Positions 1-12,124 of a stretch of 64,000 bases of DNA are shown piece by piece. The stretch's first letter is position 1, and each line of letters opens with the position of its first letter. The notes below the pieces were generated by a model. That model had not been told where the DNA came from. It did no database searches and saw only the letters and a program-made list of their open reading frames with translations. The DNA is from Sesamum alatum (taxonomy: Eukaryota; Streptophyta; Magnoliopsida; Lamiales; Pedaliaceae): contig JACGWO010000010.1 of NCBI GenBank assembly GCA_034509735.1, positions 13,343,193-13,407,192 on the forward strand, in the 5' to 3' direction. Both the position numbers and the translations under genes were made by a program.

Positions 1-232
1 TCCATACAACTTCTACAGCTTGCCGAAAAATTATAAATATAAGATTATTTTTTCAAGCACTTGCAACTTTAACTCTTTCCCACTTTTAACTTTTATTTTC
101 AAACACTTCAAATTTTTATTATTGCTTAATTATTAATTTTCTCTACAATTTATTCCAACCACAAAAGTAAAAGTAACTGCAAACACTCTTTACGTAATTA
201 CCATAAGTTAAGGGCTATATTAGGTAGGCTAA
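1..232. other. AT-rich flank, no gene seen
   Basis: This AT-rich stretch lies outside the CACTA terminus at 233. No reading frame, RNA gene or repeat is recognisable in it. Confidence 0.5.
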
Positions 233-560
233 CACTAAAAAACAAAAAATATTTTCTTGTACCGGACTTTGTAGATCAAAGTTAATTTTGGAACACATTT
301 TTTAAAATTTGGAACGGCCGGTGTAACGGAAGCCCGTCCGTTGCTTTAACATGAGTTATAAAATAATTGGAACGGAACATTGCAAAGTCGTTCCTACTTG
401 TTCCGAAATTTGTAACGGCTGGCGTCACCGTTACAATAATTGACCAAACGCAGAATTGATGTTGGAACTCTTTTTGGAACAGCTTATTTGAATTTATAAA
501 ACATGTATTTGGAACGACGTTTGTTACACATATAGTAATAATATTATATCACAATTGGAA
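233..560 (-). repeat. CACTA 3' terminal and subterminal repeat region
   Basis: The terminal CACTA motif sits at 233-237, preceded by TAA as a possible 3-bp target duplication whose partner is not visible. Inside it, copies of TTGGAAC/GGAACGGCC and their complements recur every few tens of bases. In known CACTA elements such subterminal motifs bind the TNPA protein. The same motif family is found in the other three CACTA copies of this window. Confidence 0.65.
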
Positions 561-1101
561 TGGCTCCTTGAACTCTTTTTGTAATGACAGATGCTTATTT
601 TATAACGGTGTTCGTATCTCATGTTGTAATATCAGTTTTAACACAAATTGTAATGATCGGTGTGTCACCATTTGTGGACGTTTGTCGTGGTGTTCGAACG
701 GTGTCTAGAGCCGTTGTTGTTACTGTATTTGTAATGCATTTTAAACAGTTTTGTACTAGCGTTCGTAACTTGTTTCGGTACGATTGTTGAAACGGTGTTT
801 GTATCGGAATGCCCCATAGATTGGAATGACTTTTGAAATTAATTCCAGGTTGTGTGGTAATGAAATGTACTCCTATAACCCATACAAAAGTTGTTACAAA
901 TCTAATTTTTGTAAATAATTTAATTATTTTTAAATTATTATAATATTCACTTTTATAATTTCTTGTTGAATTTTTTAAATATGAAATTTTTATAAATTAT
1001 ATAGCAAGAAAAAGTAGTAACAATATAATTAACAAAATTAAATTGTATTTGAATATACAACAAATTTTTATAAAACAAAAATAAAAAGACAAAACCCGAC
1101 T

Positions 1102-2654
1102 CTAATCTAGATCGGGATTGGGTTCCCTATCTTCTGCCTCATCGTCGACCACTAGGGGATTAGCTGGAGGCTGGGACAACAGGGACAGCTGGGACGGTGG
1201 GGTTGATGGAGGTGCGGGCCAGGTGGTCGCCCAACGCATTATAAACTCCTCGAGCCTCGTGACCCGATCATCGAGGTCTAGGCATTGCTCTTGTGGTGGC
1301 GGGGCCGGTGGAGCAGTGGACGAGCTGAGCTGTGATGGTCCAGCTATCGTGTGGTGGGCCTCGAAGCTGAATCTGAATACATGACCCCTTTTTCGGCTGC
1401 CTATTGCCGACATCCACAACTGCTGCTCGATCATGGCCACCGAGCCTCGAGAAGATGATGGAGGATCTTGCTGCTCATTCGATGGCTGGGTTTGTTGTTC
1501 CTCCATCATCCTCTGGAACGCCTACTACGAATTGAATAGTTGATTAGTAAAAAATAATCTAACTATAATATAAATTGAAAACCAAAATGACGACTGTAAA
1601 GCCACTTACCGCCACTTGTTTTGCCCTCGGGTCACTCCATTGCCCGTCCTCCTTCCTTTTATAAACTTTGGAAAACACCTCCATCTGCTTTGACAGGGCG
1701 ACCCAGTTGTGCATCCTATCAAATATCAATTTAAAAATATAATAAATGCATAAAAATAAAAATAAAATAAAATAACTTAAAGATACTTACCATTTTCTGC
1801 TTGTGGTGGCAAACAGACGACAACTCCAGTGGTAGACAGTTGCTGCTGCAGGCGGGTTGGCTGTTTGGTTGGCTTTATTCTTTGCCTACTGGGTCCGGAA
1901 GTCTGGGCTCGCCCAATACTCCAGCAACTGCTGCCAAATCTGATCGGTCAACCACAACAGTCGGGACAACTAAGCCCGGGCGCCCGAGAACCGCTTCTGC
2001 AAAAACCTATTGGCCACTTGAATACCCTGAACATCGACTCGTCGTTGCAGTTCCACCAATAAGTAAGCTGCAAATTCACATTGTAAAAAACAATTGTAAG
2101 TAATCGATAGAAGAATCAATTTTCACATTTGAAAATGTAATTACAAATGTGGATAAATCTTACCTTAAGATTATCGTACCAAAAGAGTTGGTGCTTCTGT
2201 AGAATTTGCTTTATGGATCCCTACGGATGCGAATAGTGGTTGTGCACCGTAGCATTGATCCAACTGTGAAAATCTCGATTTGACCTGAAAAATAATAAAA
2301 TATTAAAATTGGATGATGTAATGAAATAATTTAATAAGTTTTTTTTTTTTACGTTACCTTGCATCACAGAGGCTGATGTAATGACGTGCAGACGGTGGTG
2401 GAACTAGAGGCGCTGGTGGTGGTGGTGGTGCATCCCACGGCCGGGGAGGGGGGGTTCTGTGAACTAGCTGCCCCTCCGACCTGTGAACTGGCAGCCCCCG
2501 CAGCCGATGACCCTAGTGTGACCAGATTTACTGGAGGGGTCTGTGGCACTAGAGGCTCCGGTGGTGGGGGAGGGGGGGAATGCTTCCGCATCAATGGCGG
2601 GGCAGGAATAAGTTGGCCACGACATGTCCCGGAGGCGACGGACGACTTCGTCAT
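1102..2654 (-). pseudogene. TNPA-like protein of CACTA element (Transposase_24/Ptta family)
   Basis: Several minus-strand coding blocks look like exons of the second CACTA gene, whose product in En/Spm binds subterminal repeats and helps transposition. The first block (2654-2364) is proline- and serine-rich and starts MTKSSVASGTCRG. Blocks at about 2287-2163 and 2060-1795 carry the tryptophan-rich core typical of plant Ptta/En/Spm proteins. A block at about 1717-1607 reads KQMEVFSKVYKRKEDGQWSD, a characteristic stretch of that family. The last block (1509-1102) contains a short helix, RVTRLEEFIMRW, in a proline-rich tail and ends in a stop. Exon borders are approximate. I did not assemble a continuous frame, so it may be intact or decayed. 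Confidence 0.6.
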
Positions 2655-2989
2655 GGAATTTATATATAATTTGAAAAATTATAACATTAAAAACTATTAA
2701 TTCTATTATATTGTGTATAAAATTATATTCATTATATTATGCAGTAAAATAATATATTGTCTTAAAGTATATTACTAAAATGTGCACTAAATTCTATAGT
2801 TTTCGAAACCGTGCATTGAATCCTTGTCAAATTTCCTAAAATGAGACTAAAACCCAATAATTTTCCTAAAAAGTGTACTAAGTCCAAATAACTTTCGTAT
2901 TTTTTGAATTATCCTAATTTTTCTATTTTCTACATTATCCTGCACTTGACAACTGAGTTCATATTATTATAAACTATTAAAATTAATTT

Positions 2990-3400
2990 CACTATTAATT
3001 AAAAACTAATTTCCCAACAAGTTCACTATTTTCAAGAAAATTCTCTAAATTAACAGCAAATTCTATAAAATATAGAAAGTTCCAATAAAAATTACAGAAA
3101 ATTTCATAAACTTATAGAAATGACAAGATTTACAGAAAATTCACAAAATATTACTAAAAATTTTCTAAAATTACAAAAAAAAAAATTAATAAAATTACAG
3201 AAAATTCCATAAATTTACAGAAGTACACAATTTACGAAAAAGTTTACAAAAATTACAATCTCAGAATTTACACAAAATGTACAGAAACTACAATCTCAGG
3301 AAAAATAACACAAAAATGTACATAAAAGATTTAGAATGTACACAAAAAATGTACATAAATTTACACAAAAATGTACGTATATCAGAACAATCCCTTAACA
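2990..3400. repeat. Degenerate AT-rich tandem-like repeats
   Basis: This noncoding stretch between the two CACTA genes is built from loosely repeated words such as TTTACAGAAAATTC and ACACAAAAATGTACATAAA. No clear period or coding potential is seen. It is probably low-complexity decay or an intronic filler of the element. Confidence 0.4.
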
Positions 3401-4159
3401 AATCCAACAATATTTACAATACATTTTGAGGTGAGATTGATATATGGTTACAATATGAAATAAATTTGTATATTCATTATTGCTAGTATTATACTAATCA
3501 AACTATCATTATATATTGTTGTATTGTATCGCTTAATCAAACCGTCAAAATCTAGATTTGACCGTTAGATGTGATCAAACCGATAAAAGAATATATTTGA
3601 TGAAGTTTTGAACTAATTTGATACACGGATGTCGAGTTATCACATCTGAAATATAAGAGTAGCCTTTCAACCCGATACTTTATTGAATCAGGCCATGTTA
3701 TTTTAAATCGGACCATCATATTTGATCAAATGGATAGAGTCTTACATGCATTTAAGTTTGTTATGAATCCGGTGCACATATGTCAAGATATCGTACCTGG
3801 AACCATAAATTTTCAAATTTGAACACTTATTGTGACGATTTTTTACACACCCCTGTATTTTAACACATTGAGACAACCTTTGGTACTAAAATTGAAATGA
3901 TAGTTTTAAATTTGGAATCCCCTTGAATTTTGAAAATTTTCCGCCAAATAAATTAATTACCGAGTTTAGGAATGACCAGTGTAAATGGGCCGTTCCAAAT
4001 TTTCAATTTCCCTCCACATTTTGAGCTGGCGCCAAAAGAACCGCTAAGTATTTTATTCTTTGGAACGGCCGTTGGAACTACTATCTTTAATGCCGATCGT
4101 TCCAAATTTTTTTTTTTTTTTTTTAAAAAACTTATTCATAGAATATTACAAACTTAAAT

Positions 4160-5101
4160 ATTTCAGTATAAAACACTAGAAAGATAGAATGTCATCTTCA
4201 TCCTCTCGTAGTCCTCGAAGCTATTTTCGTCATCCTCGTCTTCTTCAACATCCGTGTGACCTTAGGGCGTTTGGGATGTTCCTGCTCCCTGTTGTTGTGT
4301 CACCAAAAGATCAATAAAAAATTGTATATCATCGGAATCATGCCAGGTCGTACATCTGTTTGTTTGTAGTAACTTCAAGGACATGTATGACTTCCTCTGG
4401 CTGATATGCAATATCGGTCTATCAAGAATCATCAACTACTCTCTGAGCCTTGGTTTTGCAAATAGCCATCCAATCTATTCTGTCTCTCTTCATGCTTGGG
4501 TACTCTGGTGGCAAACTTGTACTGCTTGTTGTGCCAGTACGAATGGTTCATCTTTTGGTACAACTTTTTAAAATTAACATCAACGAGGTGATAACGAGGG
4601 TGTACCTTCATGCCTTTTATCGGATCGACCCAACGACACTTGAACAGAATGACTTGCAAGTTCAGAATTAGTGGGTACTCCAAATGAGTTATCTCTTCAA
4701 GTATCCGATAGAAGTCATTGTCCATGTCTGTATACGCTGAGTTTTTCACACACCCCCTCCCCACAATTCATCGCTGACTTGACGATGTTGTGACGTTCCG
4801 TGTGAAAATTGAAACCATTCACAAAGTAACTGGGGAATGTCGTCACCTTAGTGCTCGGACCCCAATAATGACACTTCAGGAGCTCCTAATCTGCGTAATT
4901 CAATTTGGGATAAACCTAAAGTTTGTATATATAACATTTTTAGTTTACAAAAAACTTTTGAACCAAATCAAGTTATAAGAAAGAATAATCAACTTACACG
5001 ACGTTTGAACTAATCCTTGAAATCAGTTGCTACAAGTTGATTAATAATTGGATCTTCCGAATTGTGGTCGTGCTGGTATAGTTCGTTCAGAAATTTCCTA
5101 A
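4160..5101 (-). pseudogene. TNPD-type CACTA transposase, C-terminal part (DUF4216 region)
   Basis: The minus strand first encodes a block at 5101-4995 (FLNELYQHDHN, then EDPIINQLVATDFKD) ending at a GT donor. This matches the equivalent exon of the CACTA copy at 27.1 kb. A second block from about 4890 to 4432 contains LLKCHYWGP, SYFVNGFNFHTERHN and the DUF4216-type stretch LFKCRWVDPIKGMKVHPRYH. A downstream block near 4270-4160 encodes the acidic tail EDEDDENSFEDYE usual at TNPD C-termini. A frameshift near 4750 separates NCGEG from the following SAYTDMDNDFY, and one codon at about 5010 is a stop where tryptophan is expected. The N-terminal and catalytic regions are lost in the adjacent gap. 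Confidence 0.75.
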
Positions 5102-5165
5102 TTGAAAATATATATATTAATGAAAATGCACATTACAATCCAGCTCCGTATCAAGGTCACGATCG

Positions 5166-5222
5166 ATATCGTCACTAGCATCAATATCGTCACTAGCATC
5201 AATATCGTCACTAGCATCAAAA
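5166..5222 (-). repeat. 18-bp tandem repeat
   Basis: The unit ATCGTCACTAGCATCAAT repeats about three times. Read on the minus strand it encodes DASDDI repeats in a 74-codon open frame (5341-5117) placed just before a TNPD exon. Whether that frame is expressed is unknown. Confidence 0.7.
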
Positions 5223-5588
5223 TCACTATCATCAATATCACTACCATCCATAGGAAAACCTTTAGGCTTGTTATCCAGGAACTTGTTCAGAAATACCGTA
5301 ATGAAAGGAACATAGGAGTTTGTCGCTAGGTATTTGACCAAATAGGATCGTCCAGTTCCTATACGGCTCGAGAAAAATGATTTGATTCGAAGTTTTGTCT
5401 ATGTATGCAATTCGAATAAATTAAATGACATTTTACATCAGCAGGTAAATTAGCACTTCCTTTCGATACTGATTTAAATTGCGTTGCTGTGACCTAGCTG
5501 CTATCGAAGCTCCAACAAATGGATAAGACTTGGTCTTAGTGTATAGGAGTTTTTGAATGCCTCTATTAGTAATATTCATTTAATTAGA

Positions 5589-6088
5589 NNNNNNNNNNNN
5601 NNNNNNNNNNNNNNNNNNNNNNNNNNNNNNNNNNNNNNNNNNNNNNNNNNNNNNNNNNNNNNNNNNNNNNNNNNNNNNNNNNNNNNNNNNNNNNNNNNNN
5701 NNNNNNNNNNNNNNNNNNNNNNNNNNNNNNNNNNNNNNNNNNNNNNNNNNNNNNNNNNNNNNNNNNNNNNNNNNNNNNNNNNNNNNNNNNNNNNNNNNNN
5801 NNNNNNNNNNNNNNNNNNNNNNNNNNNNNNNNNNNNNNNNNNNNNNNNNNNNNNNNNNNNNNNNNNNNNNNNNNNNNNNNNNNNNNNNNNNNNNNNNNNN
5901 NNNNNNNNNNNNNNNNNNNNNNNNNNNNNNNNNNNNNNNNNNNNNNNNNNNNNNNNNNNNNNNNNNNNNNNNNNNNNNNNNNNNNNNNNNNNNNNNNNNN
6001 NNNNNNNNNNNNNNNNNNNNNNNNNNNNNNNNNNNNNNNNNNNNNNNNNNNNNNNNNNNNNNNNNNNNNNNNNNNNNNNNNNNNNNNN
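5589..6088. other. Assembly gap (500 N)
   Basis: Exactly 500 ambiguous bases, which is a conventional placeholder and not a measured distance. Reading frames spanning it are artefacts. Confidence 0.99.
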
Positions 6089-6486
6089 AAAATTTTCAAT
6101 TCTACTTTTTCTTTTTTTTTTTCTTGAGAAAAATACGGAATTTATAACCTTCAAAAAAAAGTGTCAACACAATAAGATTATAACATTGCTATTAATGAAA
6201 CCAGGCATTGTTTGCAATGTTCCATGATCATTCAGGTTACACATCCATGGATTTGAAATTATGGACTTCAAGTTCTTAATAACAAATCATTTGGATTTGT
6301 TTAGATAATTTTAAATTTAAAAGATTTTAAATTTTTCAACTCTAATTTTGAACTATTTTTTGTTGAATATTGATATATTTTAAATTATTTTAGTACGAGG
6401 TTACATTTGTATTGATGGATTTGAATTTGAATGATTTAAAAAAATATTTCAAATGACTCCATTTTAAAAGAATTTGGAATGCAAGG

Positions 6487-7105
6487 GAGAGCTGCAAGTA
6501 GTTGGGGTAAATCGGCATGCTCTGCGGATTTCCCGTTTGCTATTTGTGGATGATACTACTTTACTGTCAACAGACGAGAGAAGCAATCCAGTATGTCCAG
6601 CAGATTTTGCATCAGTTCAGGGGAGCTTCAGAACTGAAAATGAATAGGCAAAAATCGGCCAAGGAATCGAAGAGGATTTGGCAAGTATATTGGGAGTAGC
6701 AAATGTTGATAAACATGACAAGTATCTTGGCTTGCCTACCATCATAGGAAGATAAAAAAGAGACGTATTTAAGCATCTCTGGGATGGGTTTGGGAAAACA
6801 TGCAAAGTTGGACGTAAAAAAGGCTGTCACAAGCAGGGCGAGAAGTGCTCATACAATCGATTATTCAGTCTATTCCAACCCTACCATTATGGGATGCTCT
6901 TGGATTCCCGATTTTGTGGGAGCTAGACTGCAGGATTTTTCTGGGATGATGAGGCAAATAGGAAGATACATTGGATGGCATGGCGCAAACTTTGTGAAGC
7001 GAAGGCGCACGGGGCGCTTGGGTTCAAGATATTGAAGGCGTTTAACTTGGTCATGTTGGCCAAGTAGGTATGGCGTCTCATTAAATGTCCCGACGGGTTG
7101 TTGTC
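6487..7105 (+). pseudogene. LINE (L1-type) reverse transcriptase fragment
   Basis: In shifting plus-strand frames the sequence encodes the reverse-transcriptase core of a plant LINE. The block near 6487-6560 reads RISRLLFVDDTTLL, with FVDD as the polymerase active-site motif. It is followed by TREAIQYVQQILHQF (6560-6620), then by ASILGVANVDKHDKYLGLPT, the YLGLP motif typical of plant LINE RTs (6690-6740). Next come a block with PTIMGC-like residues and [20 protein letters not shown] (about 6930-6995), and finally FNLVMLAK with a stop before VWRLIKCPDG. Several frameshifts and stops show it is dead. The endonuclease domain and poly-A tail are not present, so this is an internal fragment. Confidence 0.85.
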
Positions 7106-8408
7106 TCGTTTCCTTTTAATTGATGAGAAAATCATTTAATTTGTTATTTGTAACTAACTTCTAAATTTAATTGATAATATTAAATAAAATATTTATTTCT
7201 TAAAATTGAATTTTGCATTTCGTATTTAATAATTATTATATTTAATGATTTTGTATTAAAATAAATTAATGCAAAGGTAAAATATCATATATAAAAATTA
7301 ATGAAGTCCCTTATTTTTGAATTTTTAATAAGAAATTTTAGTTTAATGTGCAATTGATCATGTTTTATTAATAACATTTTTTTTAATATCTCTTTGCTAT
7401 TTTTTAAATTTTATTTGTATTTGTTATATTATTTTTATGAAATATTATATTTCTTATCTTACTACCATATCCTTAATTCTTTTTCTTACATTTATTGATG
7501 TATAATGGATTTAACTAATTATTTATTAACTATTTTTTGTAAAAATTTAATCTAATAACACATATCCATAATATCAGTATTAATTTGTATTCTAATGTCC
7601 TATAATTATTCTAATTATATTTTACTATTATTTTTAGAATTTGTCAAAATATTATTTACATTCTTCATTAACTTCTAAATTTAAAATATTATTGGACAAT
7701 ATGTTATTATTTGCATTTTAACTTCATATTTTTAGTGTGATTTCTTCATCTATTAATTCATGTAGATTTAATTGGTATTATCTATTTCTTATTGTATAAT
7801 ATTTTATACTTTTAAAAGCTTAATCATTTATATGCATACAAGATTATTTAATATTAAATAATTAGATAATAAGAGATTCACTCGTCAATTAAATTTTTAT
7901 ACAAATAGTGCTTTTATTTACCGATATGTTTTATTTTTAATACTTAATTTACTTTTATTAATCATGAGAACCATAATTATGTTAACTGTATTACTATCTT
8001 TTACAAATTCTAATGTGTACACTCTCCTTAGCAACCTCATTAGTTTTTAGCACAGTATTCTTATATACAATATTATTTGTTTCAGGGGGATGTTTACTTG
8101 ATGTGTTTGGTTACAAATTGTATATTTGTATTTCATATTCTTTACGGTTTTTTTTCTTCTCGTAGTACTTTATTTATTTTGATCAAATTGTTATTCTTTT
8201 TCCTTTTAGATAGAATATATTGTCATTCTAATTTAAATCTAAATTGCACTTATCAGTATTATTTTATCTCCATTATATTATGGGGACAAAAGAGTAAAAA
8301 TACAATCTAAAAACAGTTATTTAGTATTAATATCAGTCTAAAGTCACTCATTTTAAAATTTTCAATAGACTCCTATAAAATTGAGGATTTTTATTTGAAA
8401 TTTTCTAA

Positions 8409-8443
<35 letters not shown>

Positions 8444-8716
8444 TATTATTTTTATGTTTTGAAGTTTAGATTAGTATATATCTACATCTTACTCATATGC
8501 TATTCATTCTAAATTTTACAGTGCTCAGGTAAATCAATGTTTATATAAAAAAAAAAGCTATTTAAAATCGTTCCTAGCAAATTAACATAAAATTTATTTT
8601 CCTATTATATTTAAGAATATATTATTCATTATCTAAGTAATATTTACAAATTAGGAGTACCAAATACTTTTATGCTTGGATAGATTAAGTTTGTTCTTAT
8701 AACTAATTCATATTTA
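7106..8716. other. AT-rich intergenic region, nothing recognised
   Basis: About 1.6 kb of strongly AT-rich DNA with homopolymer and TTA-type runs. The only longish open frame (8077-8310) is low-complexity Phe/Ile/Leu and is not convincing as a gene. Confidence 0.5.
8412..8443. repeat. (TTA)n microsatellite
   Basis: About ten perfect TTA units, followed by further impure TTA/TTT repeats. Confidence 0.9.
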
Positions 8717-8965
8717 GGGATAATTACATTTACATCCGATGACCTGTTGTTTACATAGATCACTCCAATCTCTTGAATAATTACACATACACTACCAAAA
8801 TTGTCAAAATTATTTACCTAATCCACCCCTGCTTTTTAAAAATTTGGACATACACCCCCCCTTTCCAAAAAGTATCAATATTTTTACACAACTACTCCTA
8901 TTCTTTGGCTATTAGGAATGATTATAAACAAAAAATAAATCAGGGGGTTTAAATGTAATTATCCA
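8717..8965. mobile_element. MITE (Mutator-type, GGGATAATTACA termini)
   Basis: Inverted termini GGGATAATTACATTTACATC and its near complement ending ATGTAATTATCCA enclose about 250 bp with no coding capacity. The 9-bp flanks TCATATTTA (left) and TCTAATTTA (right) agree at 7 of 9 positions, compatible with an aged Mutator-type duplication. It belongs to the same family as the copies at 51578, 59040, 62735 and 63381. Confidence 0.7.
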
Positions 8966-9652
8966 TCTAATTTATTATTGAAAAGAGTATCATAATAAGG
9001 ACACGAATATCTTATCACAATAAGAATAAACACTCAAGAGATTCTCACTATTATATATTTAATCATAAGTTGCACATAATAGTATTATTTTAGCTCCAGT
9101 ATATTATGAAAAAAATCCAAAGTACATGAAAATATAATCTAAAACAATTCTCTACTGCTCATATTGAAATAAAATGAATTACTAAAAAGGCACTAGTGTT
9201 AAATTTTTTAAAAATATTTCTAATTTAATAAAAATTGTAATTATTTTTATTCAAAATTTCCATGATATTTATTCTTGTATATATATATATAGTTTTTTAA
9301 GTTTAGTATTTTATTCATTACTCATATACTATTTATTTTAAATTATATTTTCTGCTAATAAATAATATTTTTAACGTATTTAAAAATTTCTTCTAACAAA
9401 TTAATCACTTAGATATATTATTAGCCTATTCTTGTTAATAGGATATAATATTATTGCCCAAGAAATTTAGAGGTATTAGGTCTCTAATTGAATGGTCTTC
9501 TTTTGATATAATTTTATTTTTCTATAATTAATTTTTAATTATTTTTAAAAAGATAACTTAAGTAAGGGCTATGAATTTCTTTTCACAATGGGGAACAAAC
9601 ATATGAGAGATTCACACTTTTATATATAGTATAGATAGATATAGATATAGAT
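8966..9652. other. AT-rich intergenic region, nothing recognised
   Basis: No gene, RNA or clear element boundary is visible. A TA run lies near 9276-9292 and a TAGATA run near 9634-9652. Confidence 0.4.
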
Positions 9653-9654
9653 TT

Positions 9655-10290
9655 AAGGGTATGTTTGGTTGGGGGATAAGTGGAAGTAAAAGAAAATGGA
9701 TAAGAAAAAGTTTAGTGTTTGGTTTGGGGGAACAGATGGAGGGAAAGTAAAACTGGATGTATATGGAACCCTCTAGAGTCCAATTTTATTTTCGTCCTAA
9801 ATTAGTGAAAATATAAAGCATAAAAGACAAAAAAAAATACATATTTTATTTTTATATACTATATTGCCCTTATTTGAGGGCATTGGTAGTAATTTTTATT
9901 TTATTTAAACGGAATAATTTAGAATAAATGAATAATATTCATTTTTATGAATATTTTTATTAATAAAAAATAGTATTGTTCTTGTTTGATAGATATTTTT
10001 GTTAATAAAATTTTTAAATTTTTGTTATACTAAAATTATATTAGTATAATATTAATTTGTTTATTTTCTAATACAAAATGAAGAGAAAGGGTTAAACAGT
10101 GAAATTACAAAAATTAACATTTTTTTTCCTCAATCTATTTTTCTCGTACCAAACAAAGAGAAATATTTGATATTTACTCTCCTTCCAATCGTACCAAACA
10201 ACTAGAAAAAAAAACTATTATTTTCTCCCTCCCCCTCTCCTTCCCCTTCCACTTTTCGTTTTCTCTTATTTGAACCAAACGAAGTATAAT
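9655..10290. mobile_element. MITE with GTATGTTTGGTT / AACCAAACGAAGTA inverted ends
   Basis: The left end (GGGTATGTTTGGTTGGGG, then ATAAGTGGAAGTAAAAG) is mirrored by the right end (CCACTTTTCGTTTTCTCTTA, then GAACCAAACGAAGTA). Internal GTACCAAACAA motifs repeat the terminal word. About 640 bp, non-coding. A related partial copy lies at 60480-60790. The superfamily is uncertain (hAT- or PIF/Harbinger-like). Confidence 0.55.
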
Positions 10291-10385
10291 TAACCCCTTT
10301 GAAAAATCACATGGATCCATTGTACATAAATGGTTACTAGAATTTTGAGTCTTCCTAAAACTTACACAATTACTTTTACACTATT

Positions 10386-11720
10386 CACTGAATGACTCGC
10401 ATCCTTCCATTCTTCATCCTCTCCAAATTCATAGGTCAGAAAGGCCACAAAATCAACTTCATTTCCACCCCAAGGAGCATTGACTGCCTCCCAAAACTTC
10501 CTCCGGATGTGGTTTCCACATAGCTTTGTTGAAAATCCCATTGCCAAAGCTTCAAGGGCTCCCAGAAAATGCAGAAGCCACCATGAATATCCGGACTGAT
10601 GACACCAAGCATCTCAAGAAGGCGTATTATGGAATGGAAATAAGCTACCTCTATTCCTAGAGAACTCTAATGCTGATATCATCATATATGATTGGCTTGC
10701 CCTTTGGTTGCCTGCAATCGCAACTACGCTTGGAATTTCACACTTCTTTTCCATCTTCGGCTTTCCTTGCAAAGACAGAGGCTTTGATCAATGGACTAGA
10801 AGGTTGGACCAGACCGGAAGATCTCATGGCTTCGCCAGAGTGGGTAACTTTTAAGACTAAGGTGGCTTACAGACTCTATGAGGCCAACTGGATTCTAGGC
10901 GCAGCCGAAAAGAGAATTTCAGGCTTTTCAGATCCATACCGGATTGGAAAGGCAATCACCGCATCTGATGCCCTAATTACAACAGACTGCAATGAGATCA
11001 ACCCTGAATGGTTGAAGCTGCTAGAAGAGCTTCACCAGATAGAGGTCACCCCACTTGGAGGAATGCCACCACATGTTGATCAAGACACCAGCAATAGTGC
11101 AAATAAAGCATGGTCAAGATTGGCTTTGAAGCCAAAACACAGTCTCTCATGTGTATGTTGCATTAGGAAGCGAAGTGGTTTTGAGCATAGACCAACTAAG
11201 TGAACTAGTTCATGGGCTAGGACTTTCTGGTTTACCAATTGTCTGTGGGCACTCAGAAGCCGGCCGGGGTCAACTGAGGTGGACAAGATTGAGCTGAGGA
11301 TGGGTTTGAAGTGAGAATCAAGGCTAGAGGAGTTGCACAGAAGAATAGGCCACCTCAAATAAAGATACTTGGCCATGGTTCAGCTGGTGCTTTCTTGACT
11401 CGCAGTGGAAGGAGTTCCATGGTCGGCCTCTTATTCTGTTGCCAATCAAGGGAGATCAATGGTCAAATCTGAAGCTATGGCTGAAGCAGGTGGGCGTCGA
11501 AGTACCTACAAATGAGCAAGAATGGGCATACCCAAAAAACGCAGTGGCTCAAACTCAGAATGGTAATGGCCGAAGAAGAGGGCGTGAAATTTAGAGACAC
11601 AGCTGAAGGATCAACTGCAGTGTTTGGAGACAGAACTACATGGCCGATATGTCAGACAATTTCATTGAGTATCTGCGAAATCATGAAGACAAGAAGGGGC
11701 AATTTGTCCAGGTATATTAG
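10386..11720 (+). pseudogene. UDP-glycosyltransferase pseudogene, UGT91-like
   Basis: Plus-strand frames encode a plant family-1 glycosyltransferase, an enzyme that moves a sugar from a UDP-sugar to small molecules in the cytosol. In order: KGHKINFISTPRSIDCLPKL (about 10437-10497), KIPLPKLQGLPENAEATMNI (10532-10590), ADIIIYDWLALWLPAI, then one long open block (10670-11203) with GWTRPEDLMASPEWV, KTKVAYRLYEANWILG and SDALITTDCNEINPEWL. Later come LSIDQLSELVHGLGLSGLP and the C-terminal donor-binding box as PPQIKILGHGSAGAFLT. Then GRPLILLPIKGDQWSN follows after an internal deletion of roughly seven codons. The last block is SDNFIEYLRNHEDK. The block order and motifs resemble UGT91 sugar-chain-extending enzymes. 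At least five frame breaks, no visible start region and a damaged donor box make it non-functional. No introns are evident. Confidence 0.85.
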
Positions 11721-12124
11721 CAGCACGATTGTCTTTGTTGCTCAATAAGCCAGGTTCAAACCATGCTCGTGGAAATAGTTTCTGGGTGAAGAGCACTGGA
11801 ATATTATCTAAGGAAACTGACAAATAAATACATTGTTTGATACTCAAGGGCATAGAGCAGCAGACCCCTAATTATATTCTCTATATTAATTTGGAAGTAA
11901 TTGTCCTTGGATACAGTGACCTACTAGGAATTCATATATACATGCATATGAACTTCCCTTCCTTTCTGTATTCCTGTTTGATCAATTAGTCAAGTTATGA
12001 AAACCTAATAAAATTAGATAAAATGCAGAAATAGAAATTCAACAACTCGATTCAGAATGTAACCACAAGGGGTACCTATGTATTCACCTTGGAAGATACT
12101 CCAGATATGAGCATTAACGACATA
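11721..12124. other. Spacer and probable 3' UTR of the minus-strand gene
   Basis: About 400 bp between the dead glycosyltransferase and the stop codon of the gene at 12125-17187. Part of it is presumably that gene's 3' UTR, since it reads on the minus strand. No poly-A signal is convincing enough to place the end. Confidence 0.4.

Larger units (their letters stand above)
233..5588 (-). mobile_element. CACTA (En/Spm-like) DNA transposon, cut by assembly gap
   Basis: A CACTAaaaaac terminus begins at 233 and is followed by subterminal repeats of the GGAACGGC type (about 300-560). Reading inward on the minus strand there is a TNPA-like gene (1102-2654), then the C-terminal part of a TNPD-type transposase (4160-5101). 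TNPD upstream of TNPA is the usual CACTA gene order. The 5' end of the element and most of TNPD lie in or beyond the 500-N gap, so the true size is unknown. More GGAACGGCC-like repeats occur at 3990-4110. The element is non-functional as seen, because the transposase frame is broken near 4750. Confidence 0.75.

Noticed and set aside
1118..1384. Plus-strand Gly/Ser-rich frame
   Set aside because: It is antisense to the TNPA-like last exon.
5553..6227. Long frames across the first N run (and likewise at 43520-44181)
   Set aside because: They are open only because N codons contain no stops.
10362..10547. Minus-strand 61-codon frame as a gene
   Set aside because: The plus strand of the same bases reads as UGT N-terminal sequence (KGHKINFISTPRSID), so this is an antisense shadow.
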